From Cyclina sinensis (lineage: Eukaryota; Mollusca; Bivalvia; Venerida; Veneridae), in the NCBI GenBank assembly GCA_012932295.1, contig JAAONU010000019.1, positions 20,159,908 to 20,223,907 of the forward strand: DNA of 64,000 nucleotides. Direction: 5' to 3'. The stretch's first letter is position 1; each line of letters begins with the position of its first letter. The notes beneath the pieces were generated by a model, which worked only from the letters and a program-made list of their open reading frames with translations, was not told where the DNA came from and did not search any database. The position numbers were made by a program, and so were the translations under genes. Positions 1 through 13,800 of the stretch are shown here, in pieces.

Positions 1-2200
1 CAAGTAGATTAAAAAAGTGTTGCTCTAATTTGACCCGGTGACCAAGTTTCAGATTCTATGTGTCAAAGTAAATAGTCTCTTATCATGCAGGACCCAGTTT
101 TAAACTAGTATGAGATATCATCAAGGCAAACATTGAAAAACTTTCATTATCAATGGGTAGAAACTGCCTCTACAGTGTTTACCTATCTTTTAACATTATC
201 GACACCATTTTTTATCATGACCTGTGTATATCAAGACAATGATTGTTTTTTTTTGTGTGCCAATAAAATGGTTTCTCTATATGATCTGACCTGGAGACCT
301 ACTTTTTCATGCTCATTGTCAAACTTCTAAAATAACAAAGACTTGATCATGATTAACATTATGACAAAGTTTAATGATGACAGGAAAAAACATGACTATT
401 TTAGCGTTCTATTTTCATTATTTGGCCAGATGACTTGTTTTTAAACAATGTGTCTCAAATTTTAACTATCCTTAAAGAACCCTCATGCAAACATTTTGAT
501 TTTATTTTGTGACAATTGTATAGAAAATGTGGGCCTGTAGATTAAATGATCCACTTCTGAATTTAATCTGGACATGATCAAAACAAACATTCTGAGACAT
601 GTTCATGATAATAGAAAGAAAACATGGCTTCTAGAATATAGAGCATGTTTTTATTTTTGTTTTCAGGATGACCTAGTTCTTCACCCATACGACCCAGCTT
701 TTTCAATCTTAAAAGACAAACATTTTGATTATTTTTGTGCTGATTGTAAAGAAAATTGTGGACGAAAGATTAACAAGGGTTTGCTTTTATTTGGCCTGAT
801 TACCAAATTTCTGATCCTATATGACCCAGTTAATAGTTTCTGATCCTACATGAAACAGTTTCAATTATGTCCAAGATATCATCAAAACAAAGATTCTGAC
901 CAATTTTAAGTATTTTTGGCAGACAATATGGCTTCTCGCATGGTGACCTACATTCTGACCCAAGATGACTCACTTTTGAACATTACCTACAAGTATCAAG
1001 ATATTCTGATAAATTTTAAGAATGATTGTTTCTTTTGAGTGCTAACAAGAAAATTTTTGTTTTAATAATTCCACCAGGATTCCTACTTTTTGACACCTAT
1101 TTATCCATTTCAGAACTCTAGACTTGATTAAGACAAAGATTCTGACAAATGATATCTGGGAAGAAAACATGGCTCCTAGAGTGTACACAAAGTTTCCTTA
1201 TTATTTGACATGAAGACCTAGTTTTTGACCCCAGCTTTTAACTCACTTTTACAGAACGATTGGATGCTAAATGTGACCTGTAGGGTGTTAACAAGGTTAA
1301 AAACTCGTTTTTATCAATGTTAAGAGTTACCAAGAAAGCAAGGGTGGTCCTTAGCTGTTTATGAAATTATCAAAGCAGTGAAATTACTATCATGCAGACA
1401 TGGCAAAATATGACTATTTTGGCTCCAATACCTCTGAAAAGAACGATGAGATCAGGTCGGTTCAGGAAAAGAGTAAAGATTTATTGTCAAGACAAACATT
1501 CTGATAAATTTTCGGAATGACTGTTTCCCTGGAGTGCCAACTGGGTTTTTGTATGATTTGACCTTGGGATCCTTTTTTTACCCCCATCGATCAACTTCTA
1601 CAAAAATTTCAATCTGAGAAAAATTTCATAAAGATCTGGACAAGAATGTGTAAACTATTATAATTTAGTTTTTGACCTCATGTGACGTGGCTTTAAACCT
1701 AAACTGAAGACAAACATTTTCATTACTTTTTGTGATGATAATCTAGGAAATATGACAGTAGATAGTAAACATGTTTTTGTTTTTTATCTGTCCTGGTGAC
1801 TCATCTTACTTACTTATCCTACATGATCTAGTTTCAAACTTGTCCTAAATACCATGGAGACAAATATTTTTGCAGATTTTCTTCATCTTTGGGTAGAAAA
1901 AATGGCCTTTAACAAAGTGACCTATTTTACTCCAAGTGACCAACTTCTGAACATGACCTAAATATATCAATACAAACATTCTGATAAATTTTCAGAATGA
2001 TTTTTCTCTGGAGTCCCAACAAAGAGGATTTTGTATGATTTCACTCATGGACTTTCTTTTCGCCCCAATGACCCACCTCTGAACTTCATCTGCACTTGAT
2101 CAGGGCAATTATTTTGTCAAATTTTCATGACAGGGAAGGAAATAAGGGTTCCAGAGTGTATTTGTTCTATTATTTGGCCTGTAATATTTCACACAAATAG
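1..2200. repeat. Degenerate tandem repeat, left edge
   Basis: No gene is seen here. The stretch is built from diverged copies of a sequence with recurring blocks such as ACATTCTGATAAATTTT (near 998, 1497 and 1976), GAAAACATGGCTTCTAGA (near 620, with a variant near 1165) and GACCTAGTTTTTGACC (near 1210). The best-matching copies lie about 480-500 bp apart, which suggests a higher-order unit made of smaller subrepeats. Repeats of this wording are common in bivalve genomes (general knowledge). Open frames at 133-330 and 574-843 fall inside the repeats, share no family motif and are read as chance. Confidence 0.75.
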
Positions 2201-4570
2201 AACTCCAAGGGTAGGGCCATTTTGACACTAGGGATATATAAGGATTTAAGTTTACTTTCTTTCTCAAAAGAATAGTTTCAAAGATATATTATTTTACACA
2301 AATAGGACCCCCAGATGTCTTGGTAGAGGTCTACCAGACAATGCAACATACAAAATATCTAGGCCCTGTTGTATATAGTTTCAGACAAGAAGATTTTTTA
2401 AATCTGCCTCTTTAAGCCTTTGTAAAATCAAGTGACCCCAGGGCAGGGCAGTTTATGATCTTAGGGGCATGATTTGAACGATATTGGTAACGGTCGACTA
2501 CACAATGCAACATACAAAATACCTAACCACATGACTTGTGGTTTCAGACAAGAAGATCTTTTAAGTTTTTCTTAAATAAGTCTATGTAAAACGGCAACGC
2601 AAATTTTGACTCCAGGGGTTAAATTTAACTATCTTAATAGTCAACTAGATTATTAAACACACAAAATATTTAGACCCCATGGCATGGTAGTTTAAGGGGC
2701 ATACCTTGAACAATCTTTGTGATTCTAGATGAGGCTCCAGGCAAAATATCTCAGCTCTAGGCCTTGTGGTTTTAGACAAGAAGATTTTCAATTATTTTTC
2801 CAAAAAATTCTATTTTCAACATGTGATTCCTGGGGCAGTGCCAATTTTGACCCCATGGACTGACATGAACAATTTTGGTAAAAGACCTCTAGATGATACA
2901 CCATGCCAAATATCTCTCCAAGGGACATAATTATTTTGAACAATCTTTGTAGAGGGGCTTTAGTTGAACCTTCATGTCAAATATCAAACCTTAAGGCATA
3001 GTAGTTTCGGACAAGATTTTTCCAATATAACCTTTGTAAAATCATGTTTCTGCTGGGTGGGGATACTTTAGAACCTAGGGCCGTGACTTGAACAAGCTTT
3101 GTAGAGGTCCACAAGACAATGCAACATAGCAAACAATTTAACTCTAATTTTAGCACTGTAGTTTTTAGAGAAGATTTTTGAAAGTTTTCACTATATAAGC
3201 CTATAGATGTAACATCATGCTGCAGCTGGGGCGGGGCCAATTTAAACCCTAGGTCCATGATTTGAACTAACTTGGTAAAGAACCATTAGACAAAGCTACA
3301 GACCAAATATCTCAGGTCTAGCCCTGCAGTTTCGGAGAAGAAGATTTTTAAAGTTTTCGATTCTTAAATCAATTTTTACTCATGTAACTGAGACCTGCAA
3401 TGAACCAGAACCAGTTTAAAACTTTTTAAAACTTTGCTATAACTTTAAACAAGGAACATCCAAGGCATGTTTCATTAAATTTGGCTTGCTGGTTCCAGAG
3501 GAGATGTCATTTGAAACAATTGTGTACAACTGTCGACGGACAGTCAGCCATCTTAAAAGCTCACATTGTACTGTGCTCAGGTAAACTAAAAAATCAACTG
3601 ACCCCTGAAGCGGCATCAGGTTTGACCCCAGGAGCATAATTTGAACAATCTAAACAGAGGACCTCTAGATGATGCTCCATACAAGATGTTTAAGCCCTAG
3701 GCCTTGTGGTTCCATAGATTTTTAAAAAGTTTTCTCTTTATTAAATCAAGTGACTTCCGGGGCAAAGATATAAATGACTCCGGGGGCATCATTTGAACAA
3801 TATTTGTAGAGGAGCTCTAGCTGCACCTAAGCGCCAAATATCAAACCTTAAGGCATAGCAGTTTCAAACAAGAATTTTTCCCCATAAAAGCCTAAGTAAA
3901 GTCATTTTGCAGCTGGGACTGGCCAAATTCATCTCTGGGGCATAATTTGAACATACCTGGTAAAGGTCTACTGGAAAATGCTACAAACCAAATATCTTAG
4001 CTTTAGGCCTTGTGGTTTCAGAAAAGAAGTTTTTTTTAAGTTTTCCCAATATAGGCCTATATAAAATCATGTTGCAGCTGGGGCCATGATTTGAACAAAC
4101 GTAGTAGAGGTCCACTAGACAATGCTACATACCAAATATCTTAGGCCTTAGTTAAGTGGTTTCAGAGAAGATTTTCAAAATTTTCCCAATATGTGAAATT
4201 ACATGGCCCCTCAGGCAGAGTCAATTTTGACCCTGGGGCCAAGATCTGAACAAACTCTGTAAACGACCACTAGATAATGCTGCATACTATATATCTTAGC
4301 TTGTGGTTTAAGAGAAAAAGATTTTTTTACAGTTTTCACTTTTTAAATCTCTTATTAGCTCCTATGGTCCAGATCTGCAATGGACTGGAATCATCAGAAC
4401 AACTTTGATAGAGCTTCATGCAAGGCAAGTTTCATCAAATTTGGCCTGCTGGTTTCAGAGGAGATGCCATTCGAAAAAATTGTGGATGACAGAAGGACGG
4501 CAGACAATTACCAATCCTAAAAGCTCACATGAGCACTGCATGCCCAGATGAGCTAAATAAATCAAAGGGA
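2200..4570. repeat. Tandem core repeat with two hairpin-type ends
   Basis: About a dozen diverged monomers of roughly 150-175 bp. Each holds the succession CAATGCTACATACCAAATAT, CTTGTGGTTTCAGA, AAGAAGATTTTTAAA and GGGGCCAATTTTGACCC. Sequences like the 3' end of this element class occur twice. One is near 3553-3597, where AAAGCTCACATT is followed by GTGCTCAGGTAAACT. The other is near 4519-4558. This suggests two elements arranged head to tail, or a nested pair. The same family occurs in a better-preserved form at 50336-52100. Confidence 0.8.
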
Positions 4571-4757
4571 CATAACCTGAATTAAAATGAGAAATTATAT
4601 GTTTATTTTATATTTTGAATGTCAGTTTAATTTTAATTTAACTCTTTGCAAGACATTTACATCAATATGATCCTTATAGAAGATGTCTATCAATCAAAGC
4701 TGCACAATTTTTGTATAACATGAGTTTAATATTTGTATTACATTCTTTATACTACCC

Positions 4758-5214
4758 CTATAAATTCTGGTCTTTACATCTTTGCTCTAAGTGATATAAA
4801 AATAGCTTTCGATTTTTTTTACCTTGTCTTTCCAAACATAACCGAACCCATTTTTCTATAAAGATAATTCTTAAGTTTAGGGCCCAGTTACAATACCCTA
4901 GACTATCATAATGAAGCAACAACATACAACACTTTTTAACATATCTGTTATCAGGATGGTTTACTATTTTAGCCATATTTATACACCTCTTTACTGCTAG
5001 AATCTGTATTTCGTAACATCCACAGTCACCAAGAACTGCTGCATTGCAAGATTTCATTGGAGCTGACATACATCTTTAACATGCAAATAACTGAATTTTT
5101 CCAATGTCGTATATGTAGTCTAACCCCCACAATTCTGACCCATATTACAGAATATATACTATTTTTGTTTCAAAGAGTTTGAAGAATGCTTTTCTTGAGA
5201 TGGCATTAAGTGTT
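4758..5214 (-). pseudogene. LINE (non-LTR retrotransposon) reverse-transcriptase C-terminal fragment
   Basis: On the minus strand one frame from about 5214 to 4758 reads like the region just after the reverse-transcriptase domain of mollusc non-LTR retrotransposons. Motifs in order are YGSELWGLDY (family form YGSEIWGF), NAAVLGDCGCYEI (family form N..VYGELGRYPL), a PDNRYVKKCCMLLL block (family form PD.RY.KK.Y.ML) and a terminal RCKDQ-like segment. Two in-frame stops, one directly before YGSELWG and one before RCMSAPMKS, break the frame. The longest uninterrupted part is 103 codons, 4758-5069. The upstream RT catalytic domain and endonuclease are absent. It is a dead 5'-truncated copy squeezed between two tandem-repeat blocks. 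The family resemblance is from memory of conserved motifs, not a search. Confidence 0.65.
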
Positions 5215-8200
5215 TAAATGATGACAATAAAAAGATGAATACTCTTTTAGCTTTAAACTTTTAAACCTAAAAGGTAAACTTTATCATTCTCCAGGTAAGT
5301 TATTTTTATAACTATCTTTCGAGCTTGACAAATTATAAGTATTTAAACTTAAAAGAGCAACTATATTATTTCCAAGGTTAGTAACCTTTATTACTATTTC
5401 TTTTACCTTGACAGTTTGTAAATATTTAAACATGTTAAACTATAAGGACAACTTTATTATTCCCCAGGTGAGTCACTTGTTATTACTATTTTTATAGCTT
5501 GACAATTCGTAAGAATTTAAACATGTTTAACAAGGCCAACTTTACCATTATCACATATTTTACTTTTATTACTATTTTCATAGCAAAACAACTTGTAAGT
5601 ATCTAAATCTAAAAGAAGAGCTTTATTAATACCTAGGTAAGTCACCTGTATTACTATTTTTTTAGCTTGACAATTTGTAAATATTTAAACATTTTTAACT
5701 AAAAGGACAACTTTATTTTTCCCGGGAGTGTCACTTTTGTTACTATTTTTATAGCTTGTAAGTATTATACAAGTTTCATTTATAGGAAAAATTTATTTTT
5801 TTATCAAAGTAAGCCACTTTAATTACTTTACTTTTAATTATTTTTTGAAAACAGACAATTTGTAAGTATTTAAACATGTTTAACTTAAAGGATAACTTTA
5901 TGATTTCCTAGGCAAAAAACTTTTATAACTATTTTTAAAGCTTGACAATTTATAAGTATTTAAACATGTTTAACTAAAATGACAACTTAAATACTTCCAG
6001 GTAAGCCAATTTCATTACTGTTTTTTGAGCTTGACAATTATTAAACATTTAAACCTAAAAGGCCAACTTTATCATTGTCCAGGTATGTAATTTTTATTAT
6101 TACTATCTTTAGAGCTTGACAATTTGTAAGTATTTAAACCTAAAAAGAGAACTTTATTATTACCTAGGTTAGTCAAATGTAGTTATATTTTATAGCTTGA
6201 CAATTTGTAAATATTTAAACTTGTTTAACTAAAAGGAAAACTTCATTATATCCCCGATAAGTCACTTTTATTTAGTCACCTATATTACTATTTCTTTTAT
6301 CTTGACAGTTTGTAAATATTTAAACATGTTTAACTATAAGGAAAATTTTATTATTTCCCAGGTATGTAAACCTAAAAGGAGAGCTTTATTAATACCTTTA
6401 TTAGTCACCTATATTATTATTATTTTTATAGCTTGACAATTTGTAAATATTTAAACATGTCTAACTAAAAGGACAACTTTATTATTTCCTAGGTAAGTGC
6501 ATTTATAGCTTGACAATTGGTAAGTATTTAAACCTTAAACGGCAATTTTTTTATTTCCCGGGTCAGTCCCTTTTATCTCTATATTTATAGCTTGACAATA
6601 TGTAAGATTTTAAACGTAAAGGACAACCTTTACAACAAGTTATTAATTCACTTTTATTATTTTTTTGTAAATTGAAATTTTTAAGAATTTGAACATTAAA
6701 GCATAACTTTGTTATTTCCTAGGTAAGTCACTTTTATAACTATCTTTATAGCTTGACAATTTATAGGTAAGTCACTTGTACAACTATCTTTATAGCTTGA
6801 CATTTTATAAGTATGTAAATTCGAAGGGCAACTTTTTTATTTCCCAGGTGAGTCACTTTTTATCACAATTTTTATAGCTTGAAAATGTGTAAGTATTTTA
6901 ACATGTTTACTTTAAATGACATTTCTAATATTTCCTAGGTTAAGTCGATTTGATTACTACATTTATAATTTAACACTTTGTAAGTATTTAAACCTAAAAG
7001 GACAACCTTATTATTTCCAAGGCAAATCTCTTTTATGACTATTTTTATAGCAAGACAATTTGTAAGTATATAAACATGTTTAACTAAAATGACACCTTTA
7101 TTATTTCCTAGGTAAGTCACTTTTATCGATATTTTTATAGCAAGACAATTTCTAAGTATTTAAACATGGTTAACTAAAAGGCCAACTTTATTATTTCCTA
7201 GGTAAATGACTTTTGTTACTGTTTTCATGATTTGACAATTTGTAAGTATTTAAACCTAAACGGACAACTTTATTATTACTGTTATCATGATTTGACAATT
7301 TGTATTTTTACCTAAAAGGACAACTTTATTATCACCAAGCAAAATCTCTTTTATTACTGTTTTTAAAGCTTGACAATTTATAAGTATTTAAGCATGTTTA
7401 ACTAAAAGGTAAACTTTATTATTTCTTAGGTAAATGACTTTTATTACTCTTATTATAATTTGAAAATATGTAAGTATTTAAACCTAAAATGACAACTTTA
7501 TTATTTCAAAGGTTAGTCAATTTTATACTACTATTTTTATACCTTGACAATTTGTTTGTATTTAAACAGGTTTAACTTTATTCTTACCAGGTAAGTCACT
7601 TCTACTACTATTTTTGTAATTTGACAATTTGTAAGTATTTAAACCTAAAAGGATACTTTTCTTCATTCCTAGGCATGTCCCATTTATAACCATCTTTATA
7701 AATGGACAATTTGTAGGTATGTTAAGTTAAAAGGGCAACTTTTTTCTTTCCCATGTAAGTCCTTTAATTATTAACGTAGTAAGTCACTTTTATTACCATT
7801 TTTATTCCTTTACAATTTTGTAAGTATTTAAACAGCTTTAACTTAAAGGACAACTGTATATTTCCAGGTAAGTCACTTTTACTATTTTTGTAATTTGAAA
7901 ATTTCTAAGTATTTAAACCTAAAAGAATACTTAATTGCTAGCCATGTCCCACTTATAACTATCTTTATAAATGGACAATTTGTAAGTATGTAAACCTAAA
8001 AGGGCATTTTTTTATTCCCAATGTTAGTCCCTTAAGTCACTTTTATAACTATTTTCATAAATTTACAATTTGATAGATTTTAAACCAAAAAATGACAATT
8101 TAATTATTTCCTAGGTAAGTCACATTTATTACTATCTTAAAGCTTGACCATTTACAAGTATTAAAATTATTTAATATTAAGGAAACTTTATCATTTCCTA

Positions 8201-10899
8201 GGAAAGTCGCTTTAATTACTATTTATATAATTTTGACAGTTTGTTGTATTTCAACTTAAAAGGACAACTTTTTAATATCCCAGGTTCGTCCCTTTTATAA
8301 CTGTATTTATAGTTTGGCAATTTGTTAGTATTTAAACAAAGGACAACTTTACTATTTCCTAGGTATGTCACTTTTATGACTTTTCTTGTAATTTGACAAT
8401 GGTATTTAAACCTAAAATGATAAATTTATTATTTCCTAGGTATGTCACTTTTATAACCATCCTTATAGCTTGAGAACCTACAAGTATTTTAACTTTAAAG
8501 GGCAATTTTCTCATTTCCCAAATTATTCACTTTAAATAACTATTTTATAGCTTGCCAATTGTAAGTTTTTAAACATGTTTAACTAAAAAGCAAACTTTAT
8601 TATTTCCTAGGTAAGTCACTATGATTACTATATTTATAATTTGACATTTTTTTAAAATTTAAACCTAAAAGGACAACATTATTATTTCCCAGTTTAAATA
8701 CTTTTATAACTACTTTTTAGCTTAACAATCTGTTTCTTTTTAAACATGACTAACTATAAGGATAACTTATAACAAGTTGGATGTATTAAAACCTAAAAGG
8801 GTAACTAATTTCCTACGTAAGTCACGTTCATATCTATTTTTATAATTTGACAATTTGTAAGTATTTAAACCTAAAGGACAATTTTTTTAAATTTTCTTTG
8901 TAAGTCACTTTTGTTACTTTTTTTATTGTAAGATAATTTGTAAGTGTTTTTTAACATGTTTAAGGAAAAGGACAACTTTATTATTTCCTAGGTATGTAAC
9001 ATTTCTTACTATTTTCACAGCTTGATCATTTGTAAGTATTTGGACACGTTAAACAAAAAGGACAACTGTATTATTTCCTTGTGTAGTCACTTTTATTACT
9101 ATTTTATAGCTTCACAATATGTAATTAAACATGTTTAACTTAAAGGACAACTTTTTATTTACTAAGTAAGTTACTTTCATAACTATTTTCATAAATTTAC
9201 AATTTGGGAGTTTTTAAACCAAAAAGGACATCTGTATCATTTCCCAGGTAAGTCAAATTTATTACTGTCTTTAGAATTTGACAATTTTTAAGTATTTAAT
9301 CATTTTTTAACTAAAAAGAAACTTCTATTTCCTAGTTAATTCACTTCTATTACTATTTTAAAATTAGACAATTTGTATTTAATTAGGCTTTAAAGGGCAA
9401 ATTCATTATTTCTGAGGTTAGTCACTTTTATTACTATTTTTATAGCTTGACAATTTTCAAGTTTTAAAACGAGAAAGTACAACTTAAATTTTTCGCTGTG
9501 AGTCACATGCATAACTTTTTTATAGCTTGACAATTTGTAAATATTTCAAAATGTGTAACTAAATGGACAACTTAATTAATTCCCAGATAGGTCACTTTTA
9601 TTACATTTTTTTTTTATATTTTGGCAATTTGTAAGTATATACATCTGAAAGGGCAACGTTATTATTTTCAAGGTCTGTCACTTTTATTACTTTTAATATA
9701 GCTTGACAATTTGTAAGTATGTAAACTTGTTTAACTAAATGGACAACTTTGTCATTTCCCAGGTCACAACTTTTATTACTACCTTTATAGCTTGACAGTG
9801 TGTGAGCATTTAAACCTAAAAATAATTTTCCTTGTAAGACCCATTTATTACTATTTTTATAGCCTGACAATTTGTAAGTATTTAAACATGTTTAACTAAA
9901 ATGACAACTTTGTTACTTCCAGGTTAGCCATTCTCATCACTGTTTTTTGAGCTTGACAATTTTTTAAACATTTAAACCTAAAAGAACAACTTTATCATTG
10001 TCCAGGTATGTAATTTTTATTACTATCTTTAGAGCTTGACAATTTGTAAGTATTTAAACCTAAAAAGAGAACTCTATTATTACCTAGGTTAGTCAAATGT
10101 AGTTTATTTTTATAGCTTTACAATTTGTAAATATTCAAACTTGTTTAAAAAAAAGGACAACTTCATTATATCCCCGGTAAGACACTTTTATTTAGTCACC
10201 TTCATTACTATTTCTTCTACCTTGACAGTTTGTAAATATTTAAACATGTTAACTATAAGGAAAATTTTATTATTTCCCAGGTAAGTCACTTGGTATTACT
10301 ATTTTTAAAGCTTGACAATTCGTAAGAATTTAAACATGTTTAACAAGGCCAACTTTATTACTTTTATTACTATTTTCATAGCAAAACAACTTGTAAGTAT
10401 TAAATCTAAAAGGAGAGCTTTATTAAAACCTATGTAAGTCACCTGTATTACTATTTTTTTTTGTAGCTTGACAATTCGTAAGAATTTAAAACATGTTTAA
10501 CAAGGCCAACTTCATTATAACCTACATAAGTTACTTTTATTACTATTTTCATAGCAAAACAATTTTAAGTATATAAACCTAAAAGGAGAGCTTTATTAAT
10601 ACCTATATAAGTCACTTGTATTACTATTTTTATAGCTTGACAATTTGTAAATATTTTAACATGTTTAACTAAAAGGACAACTTTATTATTTCCTAGGTAA
10701 GTGCTTTTATATCTCGACAACTGGTAAGTATTTAAACCTAAACCGGCAACTTTTTTATTTCCCGGGTCAGTCCCTTTTATCTCTATATTTATAGCTTGAC
10801 AATATGTAACATTTTAAACGTAAAGGACAACCTTTACAACAAGTTATTAAGTCACTTTTATTACTTTCTTTGTAAATTGAAATTTTTAATAATTTGAAC

Positions 10900-13800
10900 T
10901 TAAAAGCATAACTTTGTTATTTCCTAGGTAAGTCACTTTTATTACTATTTTTATAGCTTGACAATTTTTAAGCTTTTAAACCTAAAAGTTCAACTTAAAT
11001 ATTTCGCTGTGAGTCACATGCATAACTTTTTTTATAGCTTGACAATTTGTAAATATTTGAACATGTTTAACTAAATGGACAACTTAATTAATAGCCAGGT
11101 AAGTCACTTTTATTACATTTTTTTTTTTATATTTTGGCAATTTGTAAGTATATACATCTGAAAGGGAAACTTTATTATTTTCAAGGTCTATCACTTTTAC
11201 TACTTTTATTATAGCTTGACAATTTGTAAGTATGTAAATTTGTTTAACTAAATGGACAACTTTATCATTTCCCAGGTCACAACTTTTATTACTACTTTTA
11301 TAGCTTGACAGTGTGTAAGCATTTAAACCTAAAAGAACAACTTAATATTTTTCTTTGTAAGGCCCATTTATTACTATTTTTATAGCCTGACAATTTGTAA
11401 ATATTTAAACATGTTTCACTAAAATGGCCACTTTATTACTTCCAGGTAAGCCATTCTCATCACTGTTTTTGAGCTTGACAATTTTTAAACATTTAAACCT
11501 AAAAGGACAACTTTATCATTCTCCTGGTAAGTTATTTTTATTATTATCTTGAGAGCTTGACAAATTTAAAGTATTTAAACTTAAAACAGCAACTATATTA
11601 TTTCCAAGGTTAGTAACCTTTATTACTATTTTCTTTACCTTGACAGTTTGTAAATATTTAAACATGTTTAACTAAAAGGACAACTTTATTATTTCCCAGG
11701 TAAGTCACTTGGTATTAATATTTTTATAGCTTGACAATTCGTAAGAATTTAAACATGTTTAACAAGGCCAACTTTACTATTATCACATATTTTACTTTTA
11801 TTACTATTTTCATAGCAAAACAACTTGTAAGTATTTAAATCTAAAAGGATAGCTTTATTAATACCTAGGTAAGTCACCTGTATTACAATTTTTTATAGCT
11901 TGAGAATTTGTAAATATCTAAACATGTTTAACTAAAAGGACAACTTTATTTTTCCCGGGAGAGTCACTTTTGTTACTATTTTTATAGCTTGTAAGTATTA
12001 TACAAGTTTTGTTTATAGGAAAAAATTATTTTTTCTCAAAGTAAGCGACTTTAATTACTTAACTTTTAATTATTTTAGAAACAGACAATTTGTAAGTATT
12101 TAAACATGTTTATCTAAAAGGATAACTTTATGATTTCCTAAGCAAAAAGCTTTTATTACTATTTTTAAAGCTTGACAATTTATAAGTATTTAAACATGTT
12201 TAACTAAAATGACAACTTTAATACTTCAAAGTAAGCCATTTTCATTACTGATTTTTGAGCTTGACAATTTTTAAACATTTAAACCTTAAAGGACAACTTT
12301 ATCATTGTCCAGGTATGTAATTTTTATTACTATCTTTAGAGCTTGACAATTTGTAAGTATTTAAACCTAAAAAGAGAACTCTATTATTACCTAGGTTAGT
12401 CAAATGTAGTTATATTTTTATAGCTTTACAATTTGAAAATATTTAAACTTGTTTAAAAAAAAGGACAACTTCATTATATCCCCGGTAAGACACTTTTATT
12501 TAGTCACCTTCATTACTATTTCTTCTACCTTGACAGTTTGTAAATATTTAAACATGTTAACTATAAGGAAAATTTTATTATTTCCCAGGTAAGTCACTTG
12601 GTATTACTATTTTTAAAGCTTGACAATTCGTAAGAATTTAAACATGTTTAACAAGGCCAACTTTGTTACTTTTATTACTATTTTCATAGCAAAACAACTT
12701 GTAAGTATTGAATCTAAAAGGAGAGCTTTATTAAAACCTAGATAAGTCACCTGTATTACTATTTTTATAGCTAGACAATTTGTAAGAATTTAAAACATGT
12801 TTAACAAGGCCAACTTCATTATAACCTACATAAGTTACTTTTATTACTATTTTCATAGCAAAACAATTTTAAGTATATAAACCTAAAAGGAGATCTTTAT
12901 TTATACCTATATTAGTCACCTGTATTACTATTTCTATAGCTTGACAATTTGTAAATATTTTAACATGTTTAACTAAAAGGACAACTTTATTATTTCCTAG
13001 GTAAGTGCTTTTATAGCTTGACAACTGGTAAGTATATAAACCTAAAACGGCAACTTTTTTATTTCCCGGGTCAGTCCCTTTTATCTCTATATTTATAGCT
13101 TGACAATATGTAACATTTTAAACGTAAAGGACAACCTTTACAACAAGTTATTAAGTCACTTTTATTACTTTCTTTGTAAATTGAAATTTTTAATAATTTG
13201 AACTTAAAAGCATAACTTTGTTATTTCCTAGGTAAGTCACTTTTATTACTATTTTTATAGCTTGACAATTTTTAAGCTTTTAAACCTAAAAGTTCAACTT
13301 AAATATTTCGCTGTGAGTCACATGCATAACTTTTTTTATAGCTTGACAATTTGTAAATATTTGAACATGTTTAACTAAATGGACAACTTAATTAATTCCC
13401 AGGTAAGTCACTTTTATTACATTTTTATTTTTATTTTGGCAATTTGTAAGTATATACATCTGAAAGGGCAACTTTATTATTTTCAAGGTCTATCACTTTT
13501 ACTACTTTTATTATAGCTTGACAATTTGTAAGTATGTAAATTTGTTTAACTAAATGGACAACTTTATCATTTCCCAGGTCACAACTTTTATTACTACTTT
13601 TATAGCTTGACAGTGTGTAAGCATTTAAACCTAAAAGAACAACTTAATAATTTTCTTTGTAAGACCCATTTATTACTATTTTTTTAGCCTGACAATTTGT
13701 AAATATTTAAACATGTTTCACTAAAATGGCCACTTTATTACTTCCAGGTAAGCCATTCTCATCACTGTTTTTGAGCTTGACAATTTTTAAACATTTAAAC

